Notes under the pieces: generated by a model | Database searches by the model: none | Told to the model about the DNA's origin: nothing | The model's input: only the letters and a program-made list of their open reading frames with translations | Part shown: one piece after another, positions 1 through 12,400 of the stretch | How the letters are laid out: each line of letters opens with the position of its first letter | How positions within the stretch are numbered: the stretch's first letter is position 1 | Program-made: the position numbers and the translations under genes | From: Baylisascaris procyonis | Taxonomy: Eukaryota > Nematoda > Chromadorea > Rhabditida > Ascarididae | Length of the DNA: 64,000 nt | Assembly: GCA_037389465.1 (NCBI GenBank) | Contig: JAZARR010000214.1 | Coordinates: 6,425,001-6,489,000 of the forward strand | Reading direction: 5' to 3'

Positions 1-283
1 ATCGGATCGGACCAGGTCGATCCGGACGAGTCGGTTCGAACCGAGTCGAATCGAATCGGGTCAGATCGGGTCCAATCGGGTCGAATCGGTCCGAATCGGA
101 CCACTCGGACGAGTCGAGTCGGATCGGATCGGATCGGGTCGAATCGGACCGAATCGGTTTGATCTGAATCGAATCGAGTCGGGTCAGATCGGATCCAATC
201 GGATCGGATCACGTCGAATCGGACGAGTGGGTTCGAACCGAATCCAATCGAATCGGGTCAGATCGGATCCCGTCGGGTCGGAT

Positions 284-345
284 CGTTTAGAATCGGACGA
301 GTCGGACGAGGGGGTCGGATCGCGTCGGATCGGGAGGAATCGGGT
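284..345 (+). repeat. CGTTTAG landmark block of the array
   Basis: A recognisable non-consensus block starts with CGTTTAGAATCGGACGAG and runs through a G5 tract (GACGAGGGGGTCGG), GGATCGCGTCGG and GGGAGGAATCGGG. CGTTTAG starts at 284, 2241, 3591, 3956, 4880, 12139, 12905, 17345, 17808, 18603, 19883, 20736, 22693, 24043, 24408, 25332, 31269 and 32035. Some copies have G4 rather than G5, and the 4880 copy (with its copy-B partner 25332) diverges after GACGAGTCGG. I saw none to the right of about 32.1 kb, so it marks one compositional domain of the array. Confidence 0.85.
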
Positions 346-3300
346 CGGATCGGATCCAATCGGATCGGATCGGGTCGTATCGCATCGGATCCAATCGGTT
401 CGAACCGAGTCGAATCAAATAGGGTCGAATCGGACGAGTCGGTTCGGATTGGACCGGATCGGGTCGAATCGGATCGAATCGGTTCGAACCGAATCGGGTC
501 GAGTCGGGTCGGATCGGATCCAATCGGATCGGATCGGGTCGTATCGGATCGGATCCAAACGGTTCGAACCGAGTCGAATCAAATAGGGTCGAATCGGACG
601 AGTCGGTTCGGATTGGACCGGATCGGGTCGAATCGGATCGAATCGGTTCGAACCGAATCGGGTCGAGCCGGGTCGGATCGGATCCAATCGGATCGGATCG
701 GGTCCAATCGGATCGGATCAGGTCGAGTCGGATTCCATCGGGTCGGATCGGGTCGAATTGGACGAGTCGGACGAGTCGGGTCGGATCGCATCGGATCGGG
801 TCGAATCGGACCGAATCGTTTCGATCTGAATCGAATCGAATCGGGACGGATCGCATCGAATCGGGTCGAGTCGGATGAGTCGGTCCGGATCGTATGGGAT
901 CGGGTCGAATCGGACGGAATCGGTTCGATCTGAATAGAGTCGAATCGGGTCGGATCGGATCCAATCGGGTCGAATCGGGTGTAATGGGACGAGTCGGTTC
1001 GGATCGGACGTGATCCGGTCGAATCGGATAGAATCTAATCGGGTCAGATCGGATCCAATCGGGTCGGACCAGGTCGAATCGGACGAGTCCGTTCGGATCG
1101 GATGGGGTCGGATCCAGTCGGGTCGAATGAATCGGTCTAATCGGACGAGCCGGTTCGGATCGGATCGGATCGGGTCGAATTGGACGAGTCGGACGAGTCG
1201 GGTCGGATCGCATCGGATCGGGTCGAATCGGACGAGTCGGTCCGGATCGTATCGGATCGGTTCGAATCGGACGGAATCGGTTCGATCTGAATAGAATCGA
1301 ATCGGGTCGGATCGGATCCAATCGGGTCGAATCGGTGTAATCGGACGAGTCGGTTCGGATCGGATGTGATCGGGTCGAATCGGATAGAATCGAATCGGGT
1401 CAGATCGGATCCAATCGGGTAGAATGGGTCGAATTGGACGAGTCGGACGAGTCGGGTCGAATCGGTTCGGATCGGGTCGAATCGGATCGAATCGGTTCGA
1501 ACCGAATCGATCCGAATCGGGTCGGATCGGACGAGTCGGTTCGGAGTGGACCGGATCGGGTCGAATCGGATCGAATCGGTTCGAACCGAATCGGGTCGAA
1601 TCGGGTCGGATCGGATCCAATCGGATCGGATCGGGTCGAATCGGACGAGTCCGTTCGAATCGGATCGGATCGGGTATAATCGGATCGAATCGGTTCGAAC
1701 CGAATGGAATCGAATCGGTTCAGATCGGATGCAATCGGGTCGAATGGTGTCGAATCGGACCGAATCGGTTGGATCTGAATCGCATCGAATCGCGTCTCAT
1801 CGGATCCAATCGGGTCGTACCGGGTATAATCGGACGAGTCGGTTCGGATCGGATCGGATCGGGTCGTATCGGATCGGTTCCAATCGGTTCGAACCGAGTC
1901 GAGTCAAATCGGGTCGAATCGGACGAGTACGTTCGAATCAGATCGGATCGGGTAAAATCGGACCGAATCGGTTCGAACCGAATCGAATCGAATCGGTTCA
2001 GATCGGATCCAATCGGGTCGAATCGGGTCCAATCGGGTCGAATCGGTCCGAATCGGACCACTCGGACGAGTCGAGTCGGATCGGATCGGATCGGGTCGAA
2101 TCGGACCTAATCGGTTTGATCTGAATCGAATCGAGTCAGGTCAGATCGGATCCAATCGGATCGGATCACGTCGAATCGGACGAGTGGGTTCGAACCGAAT
2201 CCAATCGAATCGGGTCAGATCGGATCCCGTCGGGTCGGATCGTTTAGAATCCGACGAGTCGGACGAGGGGGTCGGATCGCGTCGGATCGGGAGGAATCGG
2301 GTCGGATCGCATCCAATCGGATCGGATCGGGTCGAATCGCACGAGCCGGTTCGGATCGAATCGAATCTGGTGAGATCGGATCCAGTCGGGTCGGATCGGG
2401 TCGGATCGGATCGGATCCAATCGAATCGGGTCGAATCGGATCGGATCGGGTCGAGTCGGATCGAATCGGTTCGAACCGAATCTGGCCGAATCGGGTCGGA
2501 TCGGATCCAATCGGGTGGAACCGGGTATAATCGGACGAGTCGGTTCGGATCGGACCGGATCGGGTCGAATCGGATCGAATCGGTTCGAACCGAATCGGGC
2601 CGAATCGGGTCGGATCGGATCCAATCGGGTCGTACCGGGTATAATCGGATGAGTCGGTTCGGATCGGATCGGATCGGGTCGTATCGGGTCGGTTCCAATC
2701 GGTTCGAACCGAGTCGAGTCAAATCGGGTCAAATCGGACGAGTACGTTCGAATCAGATCGGATCGGGTGAAATCGGACCGTATCGGTTCGATCCGAATCG
2801 AATCGAATCCGTTCAGACCGGAACCAATCGGTTTGAACCGAGTCGAATCGAATCGGGTCGAATCGGACGAGTCCGTTCGGGTCGGATCGGACGAGTCGAA
2901 TGGGATCGAATCGGTTCGAACCGAATCGAATCGAATCGGTTCAGATCGGATCCAATCGGGTCGAATCGGGTCGGATCGGATCCAATCGGGTCGAATGGGT
3001 CGAATTGGACGAGTCGGACGAGTCGGGTCGAATCGGATCGGATCGGGTCGAATCGGACGAGTCGGTTGGGATCGGATCGGATCGGGTCGAATCGGAAAGA
3101 ATCGGTTGGATCTGAATCGAATCGAATCGGGTCTGATCGAATCCAATCGGGTCGAATCGGGTCGGATCGGATCCAATCGGGTCGAATGGGTCGAATTGGA
3201 CGAGTCGGACGAGTCGGGTCGAATCGGATCGGATCGGCTCCAACCGAATCGAATCGAATCGGGTCGGATCAGATCCAATCGGGTCCGATCGGGTCGGATC

Positions 3301-5170
3301 GGATCCAATCGGATCGGACCAGGTCGATCCGGACGAGTCGGTTCGAACCGAGTCGAATCGAATCGGGTCAGATCGGGTCCAATCGGGTCGAATCGGTCCG
3401 AATCGGACAACTCGGACGAGTCGAGTCGGATCGGATCGGATCGGGTCGAATCGGACCGAATCGGTTTGATCTGAATCGAAACGAGTCGGGTCAGATCGGA
3501 TCCAATCGGATCGGATCACGTCGAATCGGACGAGTGGGTTCGAACCGAATCCAATCGAATCGGGTCAGATCGGATCCCGTCGGGTCGGATCGTTTAGAAT
3601 CGGACGAGTCGGACGAGGGGGTCGGATCGCGTCGGATCGGGAGGAATCGGGTCGGATCGGATCCAATCGTATCGGATCGGATCGGGTGGAATCGGATCGA
3701 ATCGGTTTGAACCGAATCGAATAGAATCGGGTTGGATCAGATCCAATCGGGTCTGATCGGGTCGGATCAGATCCAATCGGGTCCGATCGGGTCGGATCTG
3801 ATCCCATCGGGTCGGTACGGGTCGAATCGGACGAGTCCGTTCGAATCGAATCGGGTCAGATCGGATCCAATCGGATCGGATCACGTCGAATCGGACGAGT
3901 GGGTTCGAACCGAATCCAATCGAATCGGGTCAGATCGAATCCCGTCGGGTCGGATCGTTTAGAATCGGACGAGTCGGACGAGGGGGTCGGATCGCGTCGG
4001 ATCGGGAGGGATCGGGTCGGATCGGATCCAATCGGATCGGATCGGGTCGAATCGCACGAGCCGGTTCGGATCGAATCGAATCGGGTCAGATCGGATCCAG
4101 TCGAATCGAATCGGTTCGGATCGGATCCAATCGGGCCGGATCGGGTCGAATCGGTTCGAAGCGAATCGGGCCGAATCGGGTCGGTTCGGATCCAATCGGG
4201 TCAAATCGGACCGAATGGGTTCGATCCTAATCGAATTGAATCGGTTCAGACCGGATCCAATCGGTTCGAACCGAGTCGAATCGAATCGGCTCAGATCGGG
4301 TCCGATCGGGTCGAATCGGTTCGATTCGGACGATTTGGACGAGTCGAGTCGGATCGGATCGGATCGGGTCGAATCGGATCGAATCGGTTTGAACCGGGTC
4401 GAATCGAATCGGGTCGGATCAGACCCAATCGGGTCCGATCGGGTCGGATCGGATCCCATCGGTTCGGTACGGGTCGAATCGGACGAGTCCGATCGGGTCG
4501 GATCCAGTCGGGTCCAGTGAATCGGTCTAATCGGACGAGTCGGTTCGGACCGGATTGGATCGGGTCGAATCGGATCGAATCGGGTCGGATCGGGTCCGAT
4601 CGGGTCGAATCGGATCCAATCGGGTCGGATCGGATCGGATCGGGTCGGATGAAGTCGAATCGGTTCGAACCGAATCGAATCGAATCGAATCGGGTCGGAT
4701 CGGGTCGGATCGGGCCGGATCAGATCGGATCGGGTCGGATCGGACCGAATCTGTTCGATCCGAGTCGAATCGAATCGGGTCAGATCGGATCCAATCGGAT
4801 CGGATCACGTCGAAACGGACGAGTGGGTTCGAACCGAATCAAATCGAATCGAGTCAGATCGGATCCCGTCGGGTCGGATCGTTTAGAATCGGACGAGTCG
4901 GTTCGGGCCGGATCGGATCGGGTCGAATCGGATCGAATCGGTTCGAACCGTATCGAATCGAATCGGGTCAGAGCGGATCCAATCGGATCCGATCGGGTCG
5001 AATCGCACGAGCCGGTTCGGATCGAATCGAATCGGGTCAGATCGGATCCAGTCGGGTCGAGACGGGTCGGATCGGATCGGATCCAGTCGAATCGGGTCGA
5101 ATCGGTTCGGATCGGATCCAATCGGATCGGATCGGGTCGAATCGGACGAGTCCGTTCGGATCGGGTCAGA

Positions 5171-6490
5171 TCGGATCCAATCGGATCCGATCGGGTCGAA
5201 TCGCACGAGCCGGTTCGGTTCGAAGCGAATCGGGCCGAATCGGGTCGGAACGGATCCAATCGGGTCGAATCGGGTCTAATCGGACCACTCGGACGAGTCG
5301 AGTCGGATCGGATCGGATCGGGTCGAATCGGATCAAATCGGTTTGAACCGAATCGAATCGAATCGGGTCGGATCAGATCCAATCGGGTCCGATCGGGTCG
5401 GATCAGATCCAATCGGGTCCGATCGGGTCCGATCAGATCCAATCGGATCCGATCGAGTCCGATCGGATCCAATCGGATCGGATCAGGTCGAATCGGATCC
5501 CATCGGGTCGGATCGGGTCGAATCGCACGAGCCGGTTCGGTTCGAAGCGAATCGGGCCGAATCGGGTCGGAACGGATCCAATCGGGTCGAATCGGGTCTA
5601 ATCGGACCACTCGGACGAGTCGAGTCGGATCGCATCGAATCGGGTCGAATCGGACCGAATCGGTTCGATCTGAATAGAATCGAATCGGGTCGGATCAGAT
5701 CCAATCAGGTCCGATCGGGTCGGATCGGATCCAATCGGATCGGATCAGGTCGAACCGGACGAGTCGGTTCGAACCGAGTCGAATGAAATCTGGTCAGATC
5801 AGGTCGAATCGGATCCCATCGGGTCGAACCGGTTCGAATCGGACCACTCGGACGAGTCGAGTCGGATCGGATCTGATCGGGACGAATCGGATCGAATCGG
5901 TTTGAACCGAATCGAATCGAATCGGGTCGAATCAGATCCAATCGGGTCCGATCGGTCGGATCAGATCCAATCGGGTCCGATCGGGTCCGATCAGATCCAA
6001 TCGGGTCCGATCGGGTCGGATCGGATCCAGTCGGGTCGGATCGGGTCGAATTGGACGAGTCGGACGAATCGGTTCGAACCGTATCGAATCGAATCGGGTC
6101 CGATCCCGATTGGATCTGACCCGACCCGATTCAATTCGATTCGGTTCAAACCGATTCGATCCGATTCGACCCGATCCGATCCGATCCGACTCGACTCGTC
6201 CGAGTGGTCCGATTCGGACCGATTCGACCCGACTGGACCCGATCTGACCCGATTCGGCCCGATTCGTTTCGAACCGAATCGATCCTATTCGACCCGATCC
6301 GATCCGGTCCGAACCGACCCGTCCGACTAGACCGATTCATTCGACCCGACTGGATCCGACCCGATCCGACCCGAACGGACTCGTCCGATTCGACCCGTAC
6401 CGACCCGATGGGATCTGATCCGATCCGATCGGACCTGATCGGATCTGATCGGGTCTAATCGGACGAGTCGGTTCGAACCGGATCGATTCG
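5171..6490 (+). repeat. 1.32-kb tandem repeat, unit 1
   Basis: This segment recurs at 6493-7813, at offset 1322 on its left part and 1323 after a single missing G near 5966 (GATCGGTCGG here, GATCGGGTCGG in unit 2). It includes a stretch of 30-bp periodic repeats (5366-5470), a landmark GAAGCGAATCGGGCCG near 5221, and the first inverted block at 6103-6428. Copy B of the 16-kb duplication has only one such unit. Its left part carries the unit 1 markers (the missing G; C at the position matching 6142) and its right part carries unit 2 markers. Confidence 0.88.
6103..6428 (-). repeat. Inverted block A1 (strand switch in the satellite)
   Basis: Within this block the plus strand reads CCGAT/CCGAC/TTCGA pentamers, the reverse complement of the surrounding TCGGN sense. 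The left switch lies in GGGTCCGATCCCGATTGG (about 6096-6113). The right switch is centred on the palindrome CCGATCGG at 6425-6432. Read on the minus strand the block is ordinary array sequence. Its first half resembles the forward segment near 4440-4560 (shared CCCATCGG, GGTACGGGTCGAATCGG, GGATCCAGTCGGGTC and GAATCGGTCTA features), so it looks like an inverted copy of a segment of that type. The CpG lattice on the two flanks stays in register (6095 and 6430 differ by 335, or 67 pentamers). Confidence 0.9.
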
Positions 6491-6492
6491 AA

Positions 6493-7813
6493 TCGGATCC
6501 AATCGGATCCGATCGGGTCGAATCGCACGAGCCGGTTCGGTTCGAAGCGAATAGGGCCGAATCGGGTCGGAACGGATCCAATCGGGTCGAATCGGGTCTA
6601 ATCGGACCACTCGGACGAGTCGAGTCGGATCGGATCGGATCGGGTCGAATCGGATCGAATCGGTTTGAACCGAATCGAATCGAATCGGGTCGGATCAGAT
6701 CCAATCGGGTCCGATCGGGTCATATCAGATCCAATCGGGTCCGATCGGGTCCGATCAGATCCAATCGGATCCGATCGGGTCCGATCGGATCCAATCGGAT
6801 CGGATCAGATCGAATCGGATCCCATCGGGTCGGATCGGGTCGAATCGCACGAGCCGGTTCGGTTCGAAGCGAATCGGGCCGAATCGGGTCGGAACGGATC
6901 CAATCGGGTCGAATCGGGTCTAATCGGACCACTCGGACGAGTCGAGTCGGATCGCATCGAATCGGGTCGAATCGGACCGAATCGGTTCGATCTGAATAGA
7001 ATCGAATCGTGTCGGATCAGATCCAATCAGGTCCGATCGGGTCGGATCGGATCCAATCTGATCGGATCAGGTCGAACCGGACGAGTCGGTTCGAACCGAG
7101 TCGAATGAAATCTGGTCAGATCAGGTCGAATCGGATCCCATCGGGTCGAACCGGTTCGAATCGGACCACTCGGACGAGTCGAGTCGGATCGGATCTGATC
7201 GGGACGAATCGGATCGAATCGGTTTGAACCGAATCGAATCGAATCGGGTCGAATCAGATCCAATCGGGTCCGATCGGGTCGGATCAGATCCAATCGGGTC
7301 CGATCGGGTCCGATCAGATCCAATCGGGTCCGATCGGGTCGGATCGGATCCAGTCGGGTCGGATCGGGTCGAATTGGACGAGTCGGACGAATCGGTTCGA
7401 ACCGTATCGAATCGAATCGGGTCCGATCCCGATTGGATCTGACCCGACCCGATTCAATTCGATTGGGTTCAAACCGATTCGATCCGATTCGACCCGATCC
7501 GATCCGATCCGACTCGACTCGTCCGAGTGGTCCGATTCGGACCGATTCGACCCGACTGGACCCGATCTGACCCGATTCGGCCCGATTCGTTTCGAACCGA
7601 ATCGATCCTATTCGACCCGATCCGATCCGGTCCGAACCGACCCGTCCGATTAGACCGATTCATTCGACCCGACTGGACCCGACCCGATCCGACCCGAACG
7701 GACTCGTCCGATTCGACCCGTACCGACCCGATGGGATCTGATCCGATCCGATCGGACCTGATCGGATCTGATCGGGTCTAATCGGACGAGTCGGTTCGAA
7801 CCGGATCCATTCG
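6493..7813 (+). repeat. 1.32-kb tandem repeat, unit 2
   Basis: This is the second copy of the 5171-6490 unit, directly adjacent to it. It carries the second inverted block at 7426-7751. Markers that tell it from unit 1 are a G at 7465 (C at 6142 in unit 1), a T at 7650 (C at 6327) and an extra G in the GATCGGGTCGG stretch near 7289. The right end diverges from unit 1 just after the shared GGTTCGAACCGGAT motif. Copy B lacks one unit of this tandem pair. Confidence 0.88.
7426..7751 (-). repeat. Inverted block A2
   Basis: The second copy of the inverted block lies 1323 bp after A1, with the same switch motifs (GATCCCGATTGG on the left, CCGATCGG at 7748-7755 on the right). It differs from A1 at 7465 (G) and 7650 (T), and has TGGACCC where A1 has TGGATCC. 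The right half of copy B's first inverted block carries these A2 alleles at the last two sites. Confidence 0.9.
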
Positions 7814-8060
7814 AATCGGGTCGGATCGGATCCAATCGGGTCGAATCAGGTCGAATCGGACCACTCGGACGAGTCGAGTCGCATCGGATCGGATCGGGTC
7901 GAATCGGATCGAATCGGTTTGAACCGAATCGAACCGAATCGTGTCGGATCAGATCCAATCGGGTCCGATCGGGTCGGATCGGATCCAGTCGGGTCGGATC
8001 GGGTCGAATTGGACGAGTCGGACGAATCGGTTCGAACCGTATCGAATCGAATCGGGTCCG

Positions 8061-8386
8061 ATCCCGATTGGATCTGACCCGACCCGATTCAATTCGATTC
8101 GGTTCAAACCGATTCGATCCGATTCGACCCGATCCGATCCGATCCGACTCGACTCGTCCGAGTGGTCCGATTCGGACCGATTCGACCCGACTGGACCCGA
8201 TCTGACCCGATTCGGCCCGATTCGTTTCGAACCGAATCGATCGTATTCGACCCGATCCGATCCGGTCCGAACCGACCCGTCCGATTAGACCGATTCATTC
8301 GACCCGACTGGACCCGACCCGATCCGACCCGAACGGACTCGTCCGATTCGACCCGTACCGACCCGATGGGATCTGATCCGATCCGA
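8061..8386 (-). repeat. Inverted block A3
   Basis: The third inverted block in copy A lies 635 bp after A2. Its right switch palindrome CCGATCGG is at 8383-8390. A private change is GATCGTATTC where A1 and A2 have GATCCTATTC. Its counterpart in copy B is 27190-27515, which shares that change. Confidence 0.9.
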
Positions 8387-9351
8387 TCGGACCTGATCGG
8401 ATCTGATCGGGTCTAATCGGACGAGTCGGTTCGAACCGGATCGATTCGAATCGGGTCGGATCGGATCCAATCGGGTCGAATCAGGTCGAATCGGACCACT
8501 CGGACGAGTCGAGTCGCATCGGATCGGATCGGGTCGAATCGGATCGAATCGGTTTGAACCGAGTCGAACCGAATCGTGTCGGATCAGATCCAATCGGGTC
8601 CGATCGGGTCGGATCAGATCCAATCGGGTCCGATCGCGTCCGATCAGATCCAATCGGGTCCGATCGGATCGGATCAGGTCGAATCGGATACCATCGGGTC
8701 GGATCGGGTCGAATGGGACGAGTCGGACGAGTCGGGTCGGATCGCATCGGATCGGGTCGAATCGGACCGAATCGGTTCGATCTGGATCGAATCGAATCGG
8801 GTCGGATCAAATCCAATCGGGTCGAATCGGATCGAATCGGTTTGAACCAAATCGAATCGAATCGGGTCGGATCAGATCCAATCGGGTCCGATCGGGTCGG
8901 ATCAGATCCAATCGGGTTCGATCGGGTCCGATCAGATCCAATGGGGTCGGATCGGGTCGGATCGGATCCAATCGGATCGGATCAGGTCGAATCGCATCCC
9001 ATCGGGTCGGATCGGGTCGAATTGGACGAGTCGGACGAGTCGGGTCGCATCGCATCGGATCGGGTCGAATCGGACCGAATCGGTTCGATCTGAATCGAAC
9101 CGAATCGGGACGGATCGCATCGAATCGGGTCGAATCGGACCGAATCGGTTCGATCTGAATAGAATCGAATCGGGTCGGATCAGATCCAATCAGGTCCGAT
9201 CGGGTCGGATCGGATCCAATCGGATCGGATCAGGTCGAACCGGACGAGTCGGTTCGAACCGAGTCGAATGAAATCTGGTCAGATCGGGTCCAATCGGGTC
9301 GAATCGGTCCGAATCGGTTTGAACCGAATCGAATCGAATGGGGTCAGATCG

Positions 9352-9450
9352 GATCCAATCGGGTCCGATCGGGTCCGATCAGATCCAATCGGGTCCGATC
9401 GGGTCGAATCAGATCCAATCGGGTCCGATCGGGTCCGATCAGATCCAATC
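9352..9450 (+). repeat. 30-bp period sub-repeat (six pentamers)
   Basis: GATCCAATC starts at 9352, 9382, 9412 and 9442, an exact 30-bp period made of six pentamers with GGGTCCGATC in between. The same 30-bp pattern appears in short runs elsewhere, including around 5366-5470, 6690-6790, 10585-10680, 14110-14200, 15080-15160, 37020-37100, 43500-43580, 47630-47700 and 49610-49690. It is the smallest higher-order unit I can recognise above the pentamer. Confidence 0.85.
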
Positions 9451-12400
9451 GGGTCCGATCAGGTCGGATGGGATCCAATCGGATCGGATCAGGTCGAATC
9501 GGATCCCATCGGGTCGGATTGGGTCGAATTGGACGAGTCGGACGAGTCGGGTCGGATCGCATCGGATCGGGTCGAATCGCACCGAATCGGTTCGATCTGA
9601 ATCGAATCGAATCGGGACGGATCGCATCGAATCGGGTCGAATCGGACCGAATCGGTTCGATCTGAACAGAATCGAATCGGGTCGGATCAGATCCAATCAG
9701 GTCCGATCGGGTCGGATCGGATCCAATCGGATCGGATCAGGTCGAAACGGACGAGTCGGTTTGAACCGAATCGAATCGAATGGGGTCAGATCGGATCCAA
9801 TCGGGTCCGATCGGGTCCGATCAGATGCAATCGGGTCGGATCGGGTCGGATCGGATCCAATCGGATCGGATCAGGTCGAATCGCATCCCATCGGGTCGGA
9901 TCGGGTCGAGTTGGACGAGTCGGACGAGTCGGGTCGGATCGCATCGGATCGGGTCGAATCGGACCGAATCGGTTCGATCTGAATGGAACCGAATCGGGAC
10001 AGATCGCACCGAATCGGGTCGAATCGGAGGAGTCGGTCCGGATCCGATCGGATCGGGTCGAATCGGACCGAATCGGTTCGATCTGAATAGAATGGAATCG
10101 GGTCGGATCAGATCCAATCAGGTCCGATCGGGTCGGATCGGATCCAATCGAATCGGATCAGGTCAAACCGGACGAGTCGGTTCGAACCGGGTCGAATGGA
10201 ATCGGGTCAGATCGGGTCCAGTCGGGTCGAATCGGTCCGAATCGGACCACTCGGACGAGTCGAGTCGAATCGGATCGAATCGGTTTGAACCGAATCGAAT
10301 CGAATCGGGTCGGATCAGATCCAATCGGGTCCGATCGGATTGGATCGGGTCGGATGGGGTCGAATCGGTTGGAACCGAATCGAATCGAATAGAATCGAAT
10401 CGGGTCGGATCAGATCCAATCAGGTCCGATCGGGTCGGATCGGATCCAGTCGAATCGGTTCAGGTCGAACCGGACGAGTCGGTTCGAACCGAGTCCAATG
10501 AAATCTGGTCAGATCGGGTCCAATCGGGTCGAATCGGTCCGAATCGGTTTGAACCGAATCGAATCGAAGGGGTCAGATCGGATCCAATCGGGTCCGATCG
10601 GGTCCGATCAGATCCAATCGGGTCCGATCGGGTCGGATCAGATCAAATCGGGTCCGATCGGGTCCGACCAGATCCAATCGGGTCGGATCGGGTCGGATCG
10701 GATCCAATCGGATCGGATCAGGTCGAATCGCATCCCATCGGGTCGGATCGGGTCGAGTTGGACGAGTCGGACGAGTCGGTCCGGATCCGATCGGATCGGG
10801 TCGAATCGGACCGAATCGGTTCGATCTGAATAGAATCGAATCGGGTCGTATCAGATCCAATCAGGTCCGATCGGGTCGCATCGGATTCAATCGAATCGGA
10901 TCAGGTCAAACCGGACGAGTCGGTTCGAACCGGGTCGAATGGAATCGGGTCAGATCGGGTCCAGTCGGGTCGAATCGGTCCGAATCGGACCACTCGGACG
11001 AGTCGAGTCGAATCGGATCGAATCGGTTTGAACCGAATCGAATCGAATCGGGTCCGATCAGATCCAATCGGGTCCGATCGAATCGATTCGAACCGTATCG
11101 AGTCGAATCGGGTGAGAGCGAATCCAATCGGGTCGAATCGGGCCGAATCCGACGAGTCGGACGAGGGGTCGGATCGCGTCGGATCGGTAAGAATCGGGTC
11201 GGATCGGATCCAATCGGATCGGATCGGGTCGAATCGCACGAGCCGGTTCGGATCGAATCGAATCGGGTCAGATCGGATCCAGTCGGGTCGAATCGGGTCG
11301 GATCGGATCGGATCCAATGGAATCGGGTCGAATCGGTTCGCATCGGATCCCATCGGATCAGATCGGGTCGAATCGGACGAGTCCGTTCGGATCGGATCGG
11401 GTCGGATCCAATCGGGTCGAATCGGGCCAGATCGGATCCAGTCGGGTCGAATCGGTTCGGATCGGATCCAATCGGATCGGATCGGGTCGAATCGGTTCGA
11501 AGCAAATCGGGACGAATCGGTTCGATCCTAATCAAATCGAATCGGTTCAGACCGGATGCAATCGTTTCGAACCGAGTCGAATCGAATCGGGTCGAATCGG
11601 ACTAGTCGGTTCGGGTCGGATCGGACGAGTCGAATCGGATCGAATCGGTTCGAACCTAATCGAATCGAATCGGGTCTGATCGGATCCAGTCGGGTCGACT
11701 CGGGTCTAATCGGACGAGCCGGTTCGGATCGGATCTGATCGGGTCGAACCGGATAGAATCGAATCGGGTCGGATCAGATCCAATCGGGTCCGATCGGGTC
11801 GGATCGGATCCAATCGGATCGGATCAGGTCGAATCGGTTCGAACCGAATCGGGCCGAATCGGGTCGGATCGGATCCAATCGGGTCGAACCGGGTCTAATC
11901 GGACGAGCCGGTTCGGATCGGATCTGATCGGGTCGAACCGGATAGAATCGAATCGGGTCTGATCGGATCCAGTCGGGTCGGATCGCATCGGATCGGCTCG
12001 AACCGAGTCGAATCGAATCGGGTCGGATCAGATCCAATCGGGTCCGATCGGGTCCGATCAGATCCAATCGGGTCCGATCGAATCGGCCCGGATCGAATCC
12101 AATCGAATCGGGTCAGATCGGATTCCGTCGGGTCGGATCGTTTAGAATCGGACGAGTCGGACGAGGGGTCGGATCGCGTCGGATGGGGAGGAATCGGGTC
12201 GGATCGGATCCAATCGGATCGGATCGAATCGGTTCGAACCGAATCGAATCGAATCGGTTCAGATCGGATGCAATCGGGTCGAAAGGGGTCGAATCGGACG
12301 AGTCGGACGAGTCGGGTCGGACCGCATCGCATCGGGTCGAATCGGAAAGAATCGGTTGGATCTGAATCGAATCGAATCGGGTCTGATCGGATGCAATCGG

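Larger units (their letters stand above)
7321..8617 (+). repeat. 635-bp tandem repeat carrying inverted blocks A2 and A3
   Basis: Sequence from about 7321 to 7982 recurs 635 bp (127 pentamers) downstream, ending near 8617, where GGTCGGATC is followed by AGATCC instead of GGATCC. Each repeat holds one inverted block (7426-7751 and 8061-8386) and the flanking GGTTCGAACCGGAT. The same pair is present in copy B at about 26450-27746. Together with the 1.32-kb units this makes 5171-8617 a small expansion zone in which the inverted block has multiplied. Confidence 0.85.
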
